A DNA stretch of 36,386 nucleotides from Selenomonas sp. oral taxon 126 (GTDB lineage Bacteria; Bacillota; Negativicutes; Selenomonadales; Selenomonadaceae). The DNA lies in assembly GCF_001683335.1 (NCBI RefSeq), contig NZ_CP016201.1, positions 525,036 through 561,421 of the forward strand, written 5' to 3'. Shown here piece by piece: positions 16,427 to 25,041 of the stretch; the first letter of the stretch is position 1, and every line of letters begins with the position of its first letter. The notes below the pieces were generated by a model. It saw nothing but the letters and a program-made list of their open reading frames with translations. It was not told the origin of the DNA and did not search any database. Position numbers and translations under genes: made by a program.

Positions 16427-17479
16427 ATGCAGCAGCGTACCTATATCACGATCCTTCTCGCGGCAGCGCTCCTCACGGCGGCGGGCTGCAGCAGCGAATC
16501 GGAAAAAGAGACGCCCGCACCTCTCGTGCGGACGATGACGGTCAGCGACGCCGCGCGTTCAGAGGCGGGCTATACGGGCGCCGTACGCGGGCGCTACGAG
16601 ACGCGGCTCGCCTTTCAGGTCGGCGGGCAGATTCTCTCACGCAATGTAAATATGGGCGCGCATGTCCGCGCAGGAGATGTGCTCATGGTCATCGACGCAC
16701 GCGACGTGCAGCAGCAGGCGAACGCGACGGGCGCGGGTGTCTCCTCTGCACAAGCACAGCTGCAGCTCGCGCAGACAAATCTCAAACGCTACGAGGAACT
16801 GTACGCCGCACAGGCAATCTCAGAGGCGATGCTCGACCAGTACCGCACGAATGCGCGCGCCGCCGAGGCAGCCTATCGACAGGCAGTCGCGCAGGACACG
16901 GCGAGCCGCAACGCACTTGGCTACACGAACCTCATTGCGGGCGCGGACGGCGTGATCTCGAACATCACCGCCGAGGAGGGGCAGATCATCGCGGCGGGGC
17001 AGACCGTCATGATGCTCACGCAAGATGGCGAGCGCGAGGTTGAGATTGCCGTCCCCGAGAGCCAGCTCTCCGAGATCGCCATCGGCATTCCCGCCGCCGT
17101 CACGCTCTGGGCGAATCACGCCGCACTCACGGGCTATGTCCGCGAGCTCTCACCCGCGCCCGACACCGTGAGCCGCACCTACGCCGCACGCATCGCGCTC
17201 ACAGACGCACCCGCCGATCTTCCGCTCGGCATGACGGCGCGCGTCTTCCTCGGCGAGGACACGGCAAAAGGTGCAGTCATCCCCCTCTCTGCGCTCTATC
17301 AGACGAGCGACACGGCCGGGGTCTACGTTGTTGAGGACGGCGCTGTCCGCCTCGTCCCCATCACAGTCACAGCATTTCACACGAGTGACGCCGTCGTCAC
17401 GGGGCTCCCGCGCGGCACAGTCATTGTGACGGCGGGCGTTCACCAACTCCACGACGGAGAGAAGGTGCGGACGAAATGA
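16427..17479 (+). CDS. RND efflux periplasmic adaptor lipoprotein (HlyD/MFP family)
   Basis: The product has 350 aa. The N-terminal lipobox LTAAGC, with lipid-carrying C21, predicts an inner-membrane-anchored lipoprotein. The body has the adaptor layout: a beta/lipoyl half (AFQVGGQILSRNVNMGAHVRAGDVLMVID), a coiled-coil hairpin at about residues 90-160 (SSAQAQLQLAQTNLKRYEEL, DQYRTNARAAEAAYRQAVAQ), the second lipoyl half (IAGADGVISNITAEEGQIIAAGQTV), and beta-barrel and membrane-proximal domains. AAAGGGAG precedes the ATG. It overlaps the permease gene by four bases (ATGA). It links the pump to an outer-membrane channel, which is not encoded nearby. Confidence 0.93.
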   Translation: MQQRTYITILLAAALLTAAGCSSESEKETPAPLVRTMTVSDAARSEAGYTGAVRGRYETRLAFQVGGQILSRNVNMGAHVRAGDVLMVIDARDVQQQANATGAGVSSAQAQLQLAQTNLKRYEELYAAQAISEAMLDQYRTNARAAEAAYRQAVAQDTASRNALGYTNLIAGADGVISNITAEEGQIIAAGQTVMMLTQDGEREVEIAVPESQLSEIAIGIPAAVTLWANHAALTGYVRELSPAPDTVSRTYAARIALTDAPADLPLGMTARVFLGEDTAKGAVIPLSALYQTSDTAGVYVVEDGAVRLVPITVTAFHTSDAVVTGLPRGTVIVTAGVHQLHDGEKVRTK

Positions 17480-20400
17480 GGAATCTCACAGAGCTCTCCC
17501 TGCGCCACCGCGCCCTTGTCTGGTATTTCATCATCGTCTTCACCATCGGCGGCGTCTTCGCCTACAACGCGCTCGGCCGCATGGAGGACCCTGCCTTCAC
17601 CATACGGCAGATGGTTGTCACCGCCGTATGGCCGGGCGCGACTGCCGAGGAGATGCAGGAGCAGGTCACGGATAAACTCGAGCGGCGCTTTCAGGACACA
17701 CCGGGTCTGAAGGACATCAAGAGCGAGACGCGCGCGGGGCAGGCCATCATCTACATCCAGCTGCGCTCCGACATTGACGACAGCCTCATCCGCCCGACAT
17801 GGCGAGACGTGCGGAATTTCGGCGAGGACATCAAAAGCGAACTCCCCGACGGCGTCTATGGCCCCTACTACAATGACCGATTCGACGATGTGTACGGTTC
17901 GATCTACGCTATCACAGGCGCGGATTACTCCTACGAGGAGCTGCGCGCCATGGCCGAGACGGCACGCCGCCGCATCCTCACCGTCCCGAGCGTGCAGAAG
18001 GTCATCCTCCTCGGCGTACAGCCTGAGCGCATCTACGTCGAAATCTCCCTCGCGCGTCTCGCGCAGCTCGGTATCGCACCGACCGCAATCACGGACGCGC
18101 TCCATTCGCAGGACACGATGACGACGAGCGGCACAGTCGAGACGGAGACGGACACCGTGCAGCTGCGCGCCTCGGGTGTATTCGACAGCATCGAGGACAT
18201 CCGAGCGCTTCCGATTGCCGCAAACGGAAACGTCTTCCGCCTCGGTGATATTGCCACCGTCGAGCGGCGTACGGCCACCCCGCCCGAGCCGATGATGTTC
18301 TACAACGGCGCGCCCGCCATCGGCATCGCCGTCTCCATGGAGGACGGCGGCAACATCCTCGCGCTCGGCAGCAACCTCGCCGCGCTCACCGACGAGATAC
18401 GGCAGGATCTCCCGCTTGGCATGGAGCTGAGCGAAGTCTCAAACCAGCCCGCCGTCGTGCAGCACTCCATCCACGATTTCGTCGAGACACTCGCACTCGC
18501 AATCATCATCGTGCTCGCCGTCAGCTTCCTCTCACTCGGTTTTCGCACCGGGCTTGTTGTCGCGGGCTGCATCCCGCTCGTCCTCGCGGGCACATTCGTC
18601 GCCATGTATATGCTCGGCATCGACCTGCACAAGGTCTCCCTCGGCGCGCTCATCATCGCGCTCGGACTCCTCGTGGACGACGCCATCATCGCCGTTGAGA
18701 TGATGAGCGTCCAGCTCGAGCGCGGCATGGAGCGTTTTGACGCTGCGTGCTACGCCTTTACCCAGACGGCGAAACCCATGCTCACGGGCACGCTCATCAC
18801 CTGCGCGGGCTTCATCCCCGTTGCATTCTCAAAGGGCATGGCGAGCGAGTTCTGCCGCAGTCTCTTCCCTGTCATCGGCATCGCGCTCGTCCTCAGCTGG
18901 ATCGTCTCCGTCATGGTCGCGCCGCTCTTCGGCTACTATCTGATCCGTGTGAAAAAGGGCGCGGAAGCTGCGCACGATCCCTACCAGAGCAGGTTCTACC
19001 GGCTCTTTCGGCGCGTGCTTACGCTGTTTCTCAGTCACCGCGCCGCCGTCCTCATCGGTACGGTGCTCCTCTTCGCGGCATCCATCGCCGCATTTCCGCA
19101 CATCAAGCAGACCTTCTTCCCGCCCTCGCTGCGTCCCGAGCTTCTCGTCGAGTTGACCCTGCCGCAGGGCGCATCCATCGCCGCGACCGAGCGCGAGGCA
19201 AAGGTGCTCTCCGCCATCCTCGACGCCCACAGCGACAAGATCGCAAACTACGCCGCATATGTCGGGCGCACCTCGCCGCGCTTCGTCCTGCCTGTCAACG
19301 TCAAAGCAGATGCGGACAACCGTGCCCAATTCGTTATAACGGCGAACGGTACCGCGGAGCGCGAGCAGCTTGCCGCACTCATTGCAGAGGCGCAGCTGAA
19401 CGAGCTCTCGGGCGTGCGCGTCGCCACGCAGTACATCCAGACAGGGCCGCCCGCCGACTTCCCCGTCATGCTGCGTGTCTCTGCCTCCACAACGGACGAG
19501 GTGCGCCGCATCGCAGAGCAGGTCGCAGCGATTGCCGCAGACGATCCCGCCACGGCGAACATCCATCTCGACTGGACGGAGAAATCCAAGGCGGTGCAGA
19601 TCGACTTTGACAAGGCAAAGCTGAAGCTCTACGGCATCAGCGCACGTGATGTCAAGCAGATGCTCTACACCGAGCTGACGGGCGCACAGGCGGCGGAGTT
19701 CTACACGGGCGACCGCACGATCGGCATCGTCCTGCGCCTCGCAGACGAAGACCGCACGAATCTCGAGCGGCTCGGCGAGCTGCCGATTGCCACCGGCGGC
19801 GGCTACGTCCCGCTCGCCCAGATCGCACACCTCTCCTATGCGGCAGAGGACGGACTCATCAAGCGGCGCAACCTATTGCCCACCATCATGGTGCAGGGCG
19901 ATGTCGTGCGCGGCGAGGGCAACGACGCAACGCAGCGCATCTACCGTGCGACGGAGGAGCTGCGCGCCTCCCTGCCCGCAGGTGCGAGCATCACCCCTGC
20001 GGGTGCGCTTGAGGACTCGGCGGAGGCGATGGGCTACCTCGTGCAGCCCGTGCCTGCCATGGTCTTTATCATCATGACCCTCCTCATGCTGCAGGTCGGC
20101 ACAATGGGCAAGATGGCGCTCACCCTCCTCACCGCCCCGCTCGGACTCATCGGCGTCGCGCTCGCAATGCTCCTCACCGACTCCGCGCTCGGCTTCGTCG
20201 CCTACCTCGGCGTCCTCGCCCTCTTTGGCATGATCATCCGCAACTCCGTCATCCTCATCGACCAGATCAAAAAGCATGAGGACGCGGGCGAGAAGCCGCT
20301 CGACGCCATCATCGACTCGGCAGTCCTGCGCTTCCGCCCCATCATGCTCACCGCAGCCGCCGCCATCCTCGGCATGCTTCCCCTCATGCGCAGCGTCTTC

Positions 20401-20508
20401 TGGGGGCCGATGGCAGTCGCCATCGCAGGCGGACTCATCGTCGCAACTGTCCTGACGCTGCTGGTGCTGCCCGTTATGTATGCGGTGGCGTATCGGGTGA
20501 GGGAGTAG
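17476..20508 (+). CDS. RND family efflux permease (AcrB/MexB-like, HAE1 type)
   Basis: The product has 1010 aa, normal for a proton-driven trimeric RND pump. The first membrane segment (WYFIIVFTIGGVFAYNAL) is followed by the porter domain motif PGATAEEMQEQVTDKLE. The fourth membrane helix has GLLVDDAII with the proton-relay pair D401 and D402. The second half repeats the fold, with TLFLSHRAAVLIGTVLLFAA and LGVLALFGMIIRNSVILID. It is translated coupled to the adaptor gene. Sequence resembles the multidrug and cation/detergent pumps that pair with lipoprotein adaptors. Substrates are not predictable; two aspartates in helix 4 favour an HAE-type drug pump over a heavy-metal pump. Confidence 0.94.
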   Translation: MRNLTELSLRHRALVWYFIIVFTIGGVFAYNALGRMEDPAFTIRQMVVTAVWPGATAEEMQEQVTDKLERRFQDTPGLKDIKSETRAGQAIIYIQLRSDIDDSLIRPTWRDVRNFGEDIKSELPDGVYGPYYNDRFDDVYGSIYAITGADYSYEELRAMAETARRRILTVPSVQKVILLGVQPERIYVEISLARLAQLGIAPTAITDALHSQDTMTTSGTVETETDTVQLRASGVFDSIEDIRALPIAANGNVFRLGDIATVERRTATPPEPMMFYNGAPAIGIAVSMEDGGNILALGSNLAALTDEIRQDLPLGMELSEVSNQPAVVQHSIHDFVETLALAIIIVLAVSFLSLGFRTGLVVAGCIPLVLAGTFVAMYMLGIDLHKVSLGALIIALGLLVDDAIIAVEMMSVQLERGMERFDAACYAFTQTAKPMLTGTLITCAGFIPVAFSKGMASEFCRSLFPVIGIALVLSWIVSVMVAPLFGYYLIRVKKGAEAAHDPYQSRFYRLFRRVLTLFLSHRAAVLIGTVLLFAASIAAFPHIKQTFFPPSLRPELLVELTLPQGASIAATEREAKVLSAILDAHSDKIANYAAYVGRTSPRFVLPVNVKADADNRAQFVITANGTAEREQLAALIAEAQLNELSGVRVATQYIQTGPPADFPVMLRVSASTTDEVRRIAEQVAAIAADDPATANIHLDWTEKSKAVQIDFDKAKLKLYGISARDVKQMLYTELTGAQAAEFYTGDRTIGIVLRLADEDRTNLERLGELPIATGGGYVPLAQIAHLSYAAEDGLIKRRNLLPTIMVQGDVVRGEGNDATQRIYRATEELRASLPAGASITPAGALEDSAEAMGYLVQPVPAMVFIIMTLLMLQVGTMGKMALTLLTAPLGLIGVALAMLLTDSALGFVAYLGVLALFGMIIRNSVILIDQIKKHEDAGEKPLDAIIDSAVLRFRPIMLTAAAAILGMLPLMRSVFWGPMAVAIAGGLIVATVLTLLVLPVMYAVAYRVRE

Positions 20509-20530
20509 AGCTAAAAATCTCCAAAAACAC

Positions 20531-20570
20531 AAACCTCTTTCTGGAAAAGCTGACCCAGAAAGAGGTTTTT
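20531..20570 (+). terminator. Rho-independent terminator of the efflux operon
   Basis: A 14-bp perfect stem (20531-20544 with 20555-20568) and 10-base loop, with the right arm ending in TTTTT. It separates the GC-rich efflux operon from the AT-rich defence genes. Confidence 0.88.
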
Positions 20571-20588
20571 CCATATACACAATAAAGG

Positions 20589-20617
20589 TTCAATCTTACT
20601 TCCAGATATGTTACAAT
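20589..20617 (+). promoter_or_regulatory. Promoter of the sce7726-sce7725-RES-hsd operon
   Basis: TTCAAT (20589-20594), 17 bases, then TACAAT (20612-20617). TG at 20609-20610 forms an extended -10. It lies about 40 bases before ATG 20659. No other clear promoter was seen before hsdM. Confidence 0.65.
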
Positions 20618-20658
20618 AAGTATAAAAATTACATGTTATTTTGAAAGGAGGTGCGCTG

Positions 20659-21516
20659 ATGTCATCAACGAATCATGTCCTAAATCGTTTTTTTACCCAA
20701 TCTGTTTTCTTGGAAATGTCAACAAAATCGAAGAATTATTCTATTTATGATGCAATAATACGATGTTTTCTCTCTTCTACCGAAAATAAAGACAATGCTA
20801 CGCTAATCAACGAGATCTATACATTCATGTCAAAATCATACCGTAACGAATACTTTTATCAAAACACCTTATTGAATAAATTACTCCTGGGAAAACACAG
20901 CCTCAAAACCACAACCGCCTTGTCCCAAATTCCCATTGCTAAATCCAAAGCAGACTTTATTCTGATCAACGGGAAGGCGGTCGTATATGAAATAAAAACC
21001 GAACTGGACTCATTTGAGCGTCTTGAGCACCAACTACAAGACTATTTCAAAGCCTTTGACCATGTGTGTATCGTGACATCCGAAAAGCAGTATGAACGAG
21101 CAAAACAGATGCTTTCAAGCACTCCTGTCGGCATCTATGTCCTTACTTCCCAAAATACAATCAGTCGAAAATACCGACAAGAGCCCATAGGGGATAATAC
21201 CTACTTGGACTATACAACCATCTTCAAGGTTTTGCGAAAACAGGAGTATGAAAGCATCCTTATGCAATATTATGGACAGCTTCCGATTACTTCCCAAGTC
21301 TTTTACTATGAGGCTTGTCTGGAATGGTTCTCTAAAATCCCCATACAAACAGCATACACATTGATGTTGGGACAGCTAAAAAAAAGAAATCAGTGCCATC
21401 TGTCAAACTTTAGTGATGTTCCGTATGAGCTAAAGTCATTGGTTTATTTCTCCAAAACGCTAAAGTCCAACTGGAACTCGATAAATAATTTTCTCAGTCA
21501 AAAATATGGAGGCTGA
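20659..21516 (+). CDS. sce7726-family protein, PD-(D/E)XK nuclease-like
   Basis: The product has 285 aa. ATG 20659 has a perfect AAGGAGGT seven bases upstream; the frame opens at TTG 20641. The N-terminal helices (YDAIIRCFLSSTENKD, NEIYTFMSKSYRNEYFYQNT) and the following block match the sce7726 family, named from Sorangium cellulosum. KADFILINGKAVVYEIKTEL carries D99 and E111-I-K113, the D...ExK core of a PD-(D/E)XK metal-dependent nuclease, with E64 a candidate upstream acid. No membrane segment is visible. It is AT-rich compared with flanking genes, a sign of transfer. The next gene begins four bases after its stop. The function of the family is unknown; nuclease activity is a prediction. 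Confidence 0.8.
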   Translation: MSSTNHVLNRFFTQSVFLEMSTKSKNYSIYDAIIRCFLSSTENKDNATLINEIYTFMSKSYRNEYFYQNTLLNKLLLGKHSLKTTTALSQIPIAKSKADFILINGKAVVYEIKTELDSFERLEHQLQDYFKAFDHVCIVTSEKQYERAKQMLSSTPVGIYVLTSQNTISRKYRQEPIGDNTYLDYTTIFKVLRKQEYESILMQYYGQLPITSQVFYYEACLEWFSKIPIQTAYTLMLGQLKKRNQCHLSNFSDVPYELKSLVYFSKTLKSNWNSINNFLSQKYGG

Positions 21517-21520
21517 CGCT

Positions 21521-22474
21521 ATGTACTTCCCATATCTACGCGGTCGTCAATTTGAATTGCTTGCACTACGCGAGTTAGCAAATCAAAAACTCCTAGGCGA
21601 GCATATTATTCCCATCATTGAACCTGTAAAACTCTCATCCACGCTTGTAAATACACTGGATGTGTTTGTCAAAAACAACCAGTGTATTGCGGTTATTCTT
21701 AATCCTATGGTCGGAAATTTTGGCTCTGAACTTGAAGATATTTCAGATCAAGAAAGAAAATCTATATATCAAACACGATTTTCAGACTCGCTTCAATCAC
21801 CGTTTGTCATAAAATCTCTTATCATGCAAGATAATACACAATCATGGGTTAATTCACTAACGAAACAAAATATCGAAAAGGGCGATCTCCTTGCTGTCAA
21901 CGCCAGTCGCGATCATTTCAGTATCTATGAAACAGAGTTTTCTTCTGTCAGTCCCCGCTATGTGTTAATTCCAGATGAAAGTACTTTTCGCAGAAGGGTA
22001 CGGAAAAACAAAGTTTTACTAGATGATAAATTTGAAAAGCAATCGAAAAATGCAGCCTACAAAGAAATAGACGATGAGTTTTTTTCAGACGATCATTTAT
22101 ATTACAAAGAGGATAATTTTATCGGGTTCTCCGATTATTCCATTGTCGGCGATGAGTATTCAGAATCAGGATTTGCTCCTCGTGCCGTAGCAATCCATAT
22201 TGTCTATTTGGATGCTGAAAACAACCTTCGTATTCACCACTTCGTATCTGATTCTAACGAAGACTACTATAATCCGGCGGGAAAATTCTATGAAGCCGTA
22301 TCAAAACTATATGCGTGGTATCAAAACAGAAAGTCCTCTTTCAAACTCACCTTGGGATTCAAAAAATTTCTGGAACACTACAAAGATCAATCCTACCCCG
22401 GTCTTGGGACAGTGAAAAAACTATCCATAATGCATCATCTCGAACTAATGAGCATCTACTTGAACGAGGTGTAA
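21521..22474 (+). CDS. sce7725-family / beta-family protein
   Basis: The product has 317 aa. ATG 21521 has GGAGG eight bases upstream, inside the end of the previous gene. The N-terminus MYFPYLRGRQFELLALRELA and the IIPIIEPVKL strand are the hallmark of the sce7725 and phage 'beta protein'-like families, a barrel-like fold of unknown activity. A charged middle (STFRRRVRKNKVLLDDKFEK) and the segment FIGFSDYSIVGDEYSESGFAP-type loop follow. The C-terminal helices hold LGFKKFLEHYKDQSYPGLGT. The gene is named after the Sorangium neighbour of sce7726, so the pair is recurrent. The role is unknown; a structural or sensing partner of the nuclease-like protein is one guess. Confidence 0.78.
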   Translation: MYFPYLRGRQFELLALRELANQKLLGEHIIPIIEPVKLSSTLVNTLDVFVKNNQCIAVILNPMVGNFGSELEDISDQERKSIYQTRFSDSLQSPFVIKSLIMQDNTQSWVNSLTKQNIEKGDLLAVNASRDHFSIYETEFSSVSPRYVLIPDESTFRRRVRKNKVLLDDKFEKQSKNAAYKEIDDEFFSDDHLYYKEDNFIGFSDYSIVGDEYSESGFAPRAVAIHIVYLDAENNLRIHHFVSDSNEDYYNPAGKFYEAVSKLYAWYQNRKSSFKLTLGFKKFLEHYKDQSYPGLGTVKKLSIMHHLELMSIYLNEV

Positions 22475-22478
22475 GTCT

Positions 22479-23573
22479 ATGTATTGTTGCATTGATTGCT
22501 TTGCGGATGAAGAAATCCGAGATATCATACAAAGTGGAAACATAAAAGACACTTGTGATTTTTGTGGAACTCATAATACTTATGTATATGATATTGAAGC
22601 AAGCTCTGCCATCACAGAGCTCTTTGATCCGCTATTGGACATATATACTCCTATATCACTTTTACCGCATAGTTTTCCACATCAGCATACAGGTTTAATC
22701 AAAGATATTCTTTGCCATGATTGGCAAATATTTAAGTTGCCACCTGATGTAATTTATAAGCTAATTACAACGCTATGTGCAGATAGGTATAAAGAACAAC
22801 CCGATCTATTCAATCATCCTATAGGTATTTTCGAAATTCAGAATATAGATTATTTGAAAGCCCATTCTATTCTAAAAGGATACGAATGGGCAGATTTTGA
22901 TGCAGGAATTAAAACAAAAAACCGATTTCACAGCAATTTTATCAACACAGATAAATTGGATTCATTCTTACAATGTGTAATAGACACGTACCATAAAGGC
23001 AAGAAAGTGATGTTCCGCTCACGGATTTGTCCCACAAAAGAAGGATTCAAACCTTCTAATATGGGGGCACCACCAAATCATGCGGCAAAAGACGGCAGGG
23101 TAAATCCCGCCGGCATCAGCGTACTTTATCTCTCTAACTCAGAAGAAACAACATTGCGTGAAGTTCGTGCGGGTCTATATGATTTCGTTACCGTAGGGAG
23201 ATTCGCACTACAGCAAGATATAAATATAATCAACCTTACAAAGATCGACCGTATCAGTCCGTTTCTGCGTATCCCTTACGGATTCAATTTAACAGAATAT
23301 GCGATCAACCGTCCCCACCTGAGAATAATTGCTCATGAAATTGCAAAACCTCTCCGAAATGCCAACATATTGGAATATCTGCCAACACAGTATATTTGTG
23401 ACTTCATACGCAGTAAAGGATATGACGGCATCGAATACAAAAGTACGATGCACGAAGGCGGAGTGAATTTGGCAATATTTGAACCTAACCTATTCAAATG
23501 CACAAGAACAAAAGTATATGATATAACTTCGATTACCTATAAGTACAACGAGCTAAAAAGGAGCACCCAATGA
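22479..23573 (+). CDS. RES-domain protein with N-terminal zinc ribbon (HEPN/RES-NTD1 type)
   Basis: The product has 364 aa. Cysteines C4, C7, C26 and C29 near the N-terminus form a likely zinc ribbon, as in proteins with a HEPN/RES N-terminal domain. The C-terminal half is a RES domain. R180 or R182 lies in MFRSRI; RVNPAGISVLYLSNSEETTLREVR carries the conserved glutamate (E223); GYDGIEYKSTMHEGGVNLAIF carries the serine (S322). RES enzymes of Xre-RES toxin-antitoxin pairs degrade NAD+, so an abortive-infection effector is plausible, but no Xre antitoxin lies beside it. It starts five bases after the sce7725-type stop, and its own stop overlaps the hsdM start by four bases (ATGA). It is AT-rich. 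Confidence 0.82.
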   Translation: MYCCIDCFADEEIRDIIQSGNIKDTCDFCGTHNTYVYDIEASSAITELFDPLLDIYTPISLLPHSFPHQHTGLIKDILCHDWQIFKLPPDVIYKLITTLCADRYKEQPDLFNHPIGIFEIQNIDYLKAHSILKGYEWADFDAGIKTKNRFHSNFINTDKLDSFLQCVIDTYHKGKKVMFRSRICPTKEGFKPSNMGAPPNHAAKDGRVNPAGISVLYLSNSEETTLREVRAGLYDFVTVGRFALQQDINIINLTKIDRISPFLRIPYGFNLTEYAINRPHLRIIAHEIAKPLRNANILEYLPTQYICDFIRSKGYDGIEYKSTMHEGGVNLAIFEPNLFKCTRTKVYDITSITYKYNELKRSTQ

Positions 23574-25030
23574 TAACAGGCGCACTCAAAAATAAAATCG
23601 ACCAGATTTGGAACGATATGTTTTCCTACGGAATGTCGAATCCGCTCGTTGTGATCGAGCAGCTCACCTATCTGTTCTTCATCAAGTCACTCGACGATAT
23701 GGAGACGGAGAACGAGAAGGCGGCGGAGATCTTCGGCACAGACTTCACGCGCATCTTCCCTGCGGACGCAGCGGGGCAGGAGATGCGTTGGAGCGTCTTT
23801 CAGCACAAAAAGGCGGAGGACATCCATGCCATCCTGCGTGACAGGGTATTCCCTTTCATCAAGCAACTGCGCGGAGATACGAGTTCCTACACGCGGTATA
23901 TGGAAAACGCCGTCTTCTCCCTGCCCGACCCGCTCATCACGGAGAAGGTCGTCACCGCCATCACCGCGCTCCCGCTGAGTGACCGAGATCTCAAGGGCGA
24001 CCTCTACGAGTATATGATCTCAAAGCTCCAGACTGCCGGCCGCGTCGGGCAGTTCCGCACGCCGCGCCACATCATCCGTATGATGGTGCGGCTCATGCAG
24101 CCGACCCTGCGCGACCGCATCATCGACCCCGCCTGCGGGACAGGCGGCTTCCTCGTCGGTGCGGGCTCGTTCGTGCGCGAACACTACGACAGGGAGCTGC
24201 GGACGGATCTCAGACTGCGGGCGCATTTCCAGAACGAGATGTTCACGGGCTACGACACCGACCAGACCATGCTCCGTATCACGGCGATGAACAGCATCCT
24301 GCACGGCATGGACGGCGCCGACATCCGCTTCAACGACGCCCTCTCGAAGAACAATACGGACGCGGACAGATACACCCTCGTCCTCGCGAATCCCCCGTTC
24401 AAAGGCTCGCTCGACGGGCAGAACGTCGCGGGCAATCTCACGGCAAAGGTCAAGACGACGAAGACCGAGCTGCTCTTTGTCGCGCTCTTTTTGCGCGTCC
24501 TCGACGCGGGCGGGCGCTGTGCTTGCATCGTTCCCGACGGCGTGCTCTTTGGTGCGTCGCGCGCCCACAAGGATCTGCGCAAGGAGCTCGTCGACCACAA
24601 CCTCCTACAGGCGGTCATCTCCATACCCTCGGGTGTATTCAAGCCCTACGCAGGTGTCTCCACCGCGATCCTCATATTCACGAAGACGGGCACGGGCGGC
24701 ACAGAGCGCGTCTGGTTCTACGACATGAAGTCTGACGGCTACTCACTCGACGACAAGCGCGAGCCGCTTGCGGATGGCGGCGACATCGAGGACATCGTGC
24801 AGAGGTTCACCCATATGGAGGAGGAGACGGAGCGCCCACGCACCGCACAGAGCTTCCTCGTGCCCGTGGATGAGATTCGCACGAACGGCTACGATCTCTC
24901 GATCAATAAATATAAGGAGATCGAGTATGTGCCGCAGGAGTATCCGCCCCCGCAGGAAATCCTCGCGGACATACGCGGACTCTATCGGGAACTGGACGGG
25001 CTGCTTGCGGATTTGGAGCAGAAAATATAG
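23570..25030 (+). CDS. hsdM: Type I restriction-modification methyltransferase subunit
   Basis: The product has 486 aa. It methylates adenine at N6 in the site chosen by HsdS. The N-terminal HsdM helical domain (IDQIWNDMFSYGMSNPLVVIEQLTYLFF in sequence order) is followed by GQFRTPRHIIRMMV, SAM motif I DPACGTGGF (186-194) and catalytic NPPF (274-277). The AAGGAG ribosome site is inside the RES gene and the ATG overlaps its stop, so translation is coupled. The gene is GC-rich again, in contrast to the three genes before it. The stop is followed after 11 bases by hsdS. Confidence 0.95.
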   Translation: MITGALKNKIDQIWNDMFSYGMSNPLVVIEQLTYLFFIKSLDDMETENEKAAEIFGTDFTRIFPADAAGQEMRWSVFQHKKAEDIHAILRDRVFPFIKQLRGDTSSYTRYMENAVFSLPDPLITEKVVTAITALPLSDRDLKGDLYEYMISKLQTAGRVGQFRTPRHIIRMMVRLMQPTLRDRIIDPACGTGGFLVGAGSFVREHYDRELRTDLRLRAHFQNEMFTGYDTDQTMLRITAMNSILHGMDGADIRFNDALSKNNTDADRYTLVLANPPFKGSLDGQNVAGNLTAKVKTTKTELLFVALFLRVLDAGGRCACIVPDGVLFGASRAHKDLRKELVDHNLLQAVISIPSGVFKPYAGVSTAILIFTKTGTGGTERVWFYDMKSDGYSLDDKREPLADGGDIEDIVQRFTHMEEETERPRTAQSFLVPVDEIRTNGYDLSINKYKEIEYVPQEYPPPQEILADIRGLYRELDGLLADLEQKI

Positions 25031-25041
25031 GGGGTGATGTA

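Noticed and set aside
18829-19830. Minus-strand open frame of 333 codons inside the RND permease
   Set aside because: Shadow frame; the permease has complete family motifs and normal length.
22479-23573. RES gene as the toxin of an Xre-RES pair
   Set aside because: No helix-turn-helix antitoxin gene lies next to it; the neighbours are the sce7725-type gene and hsdM.
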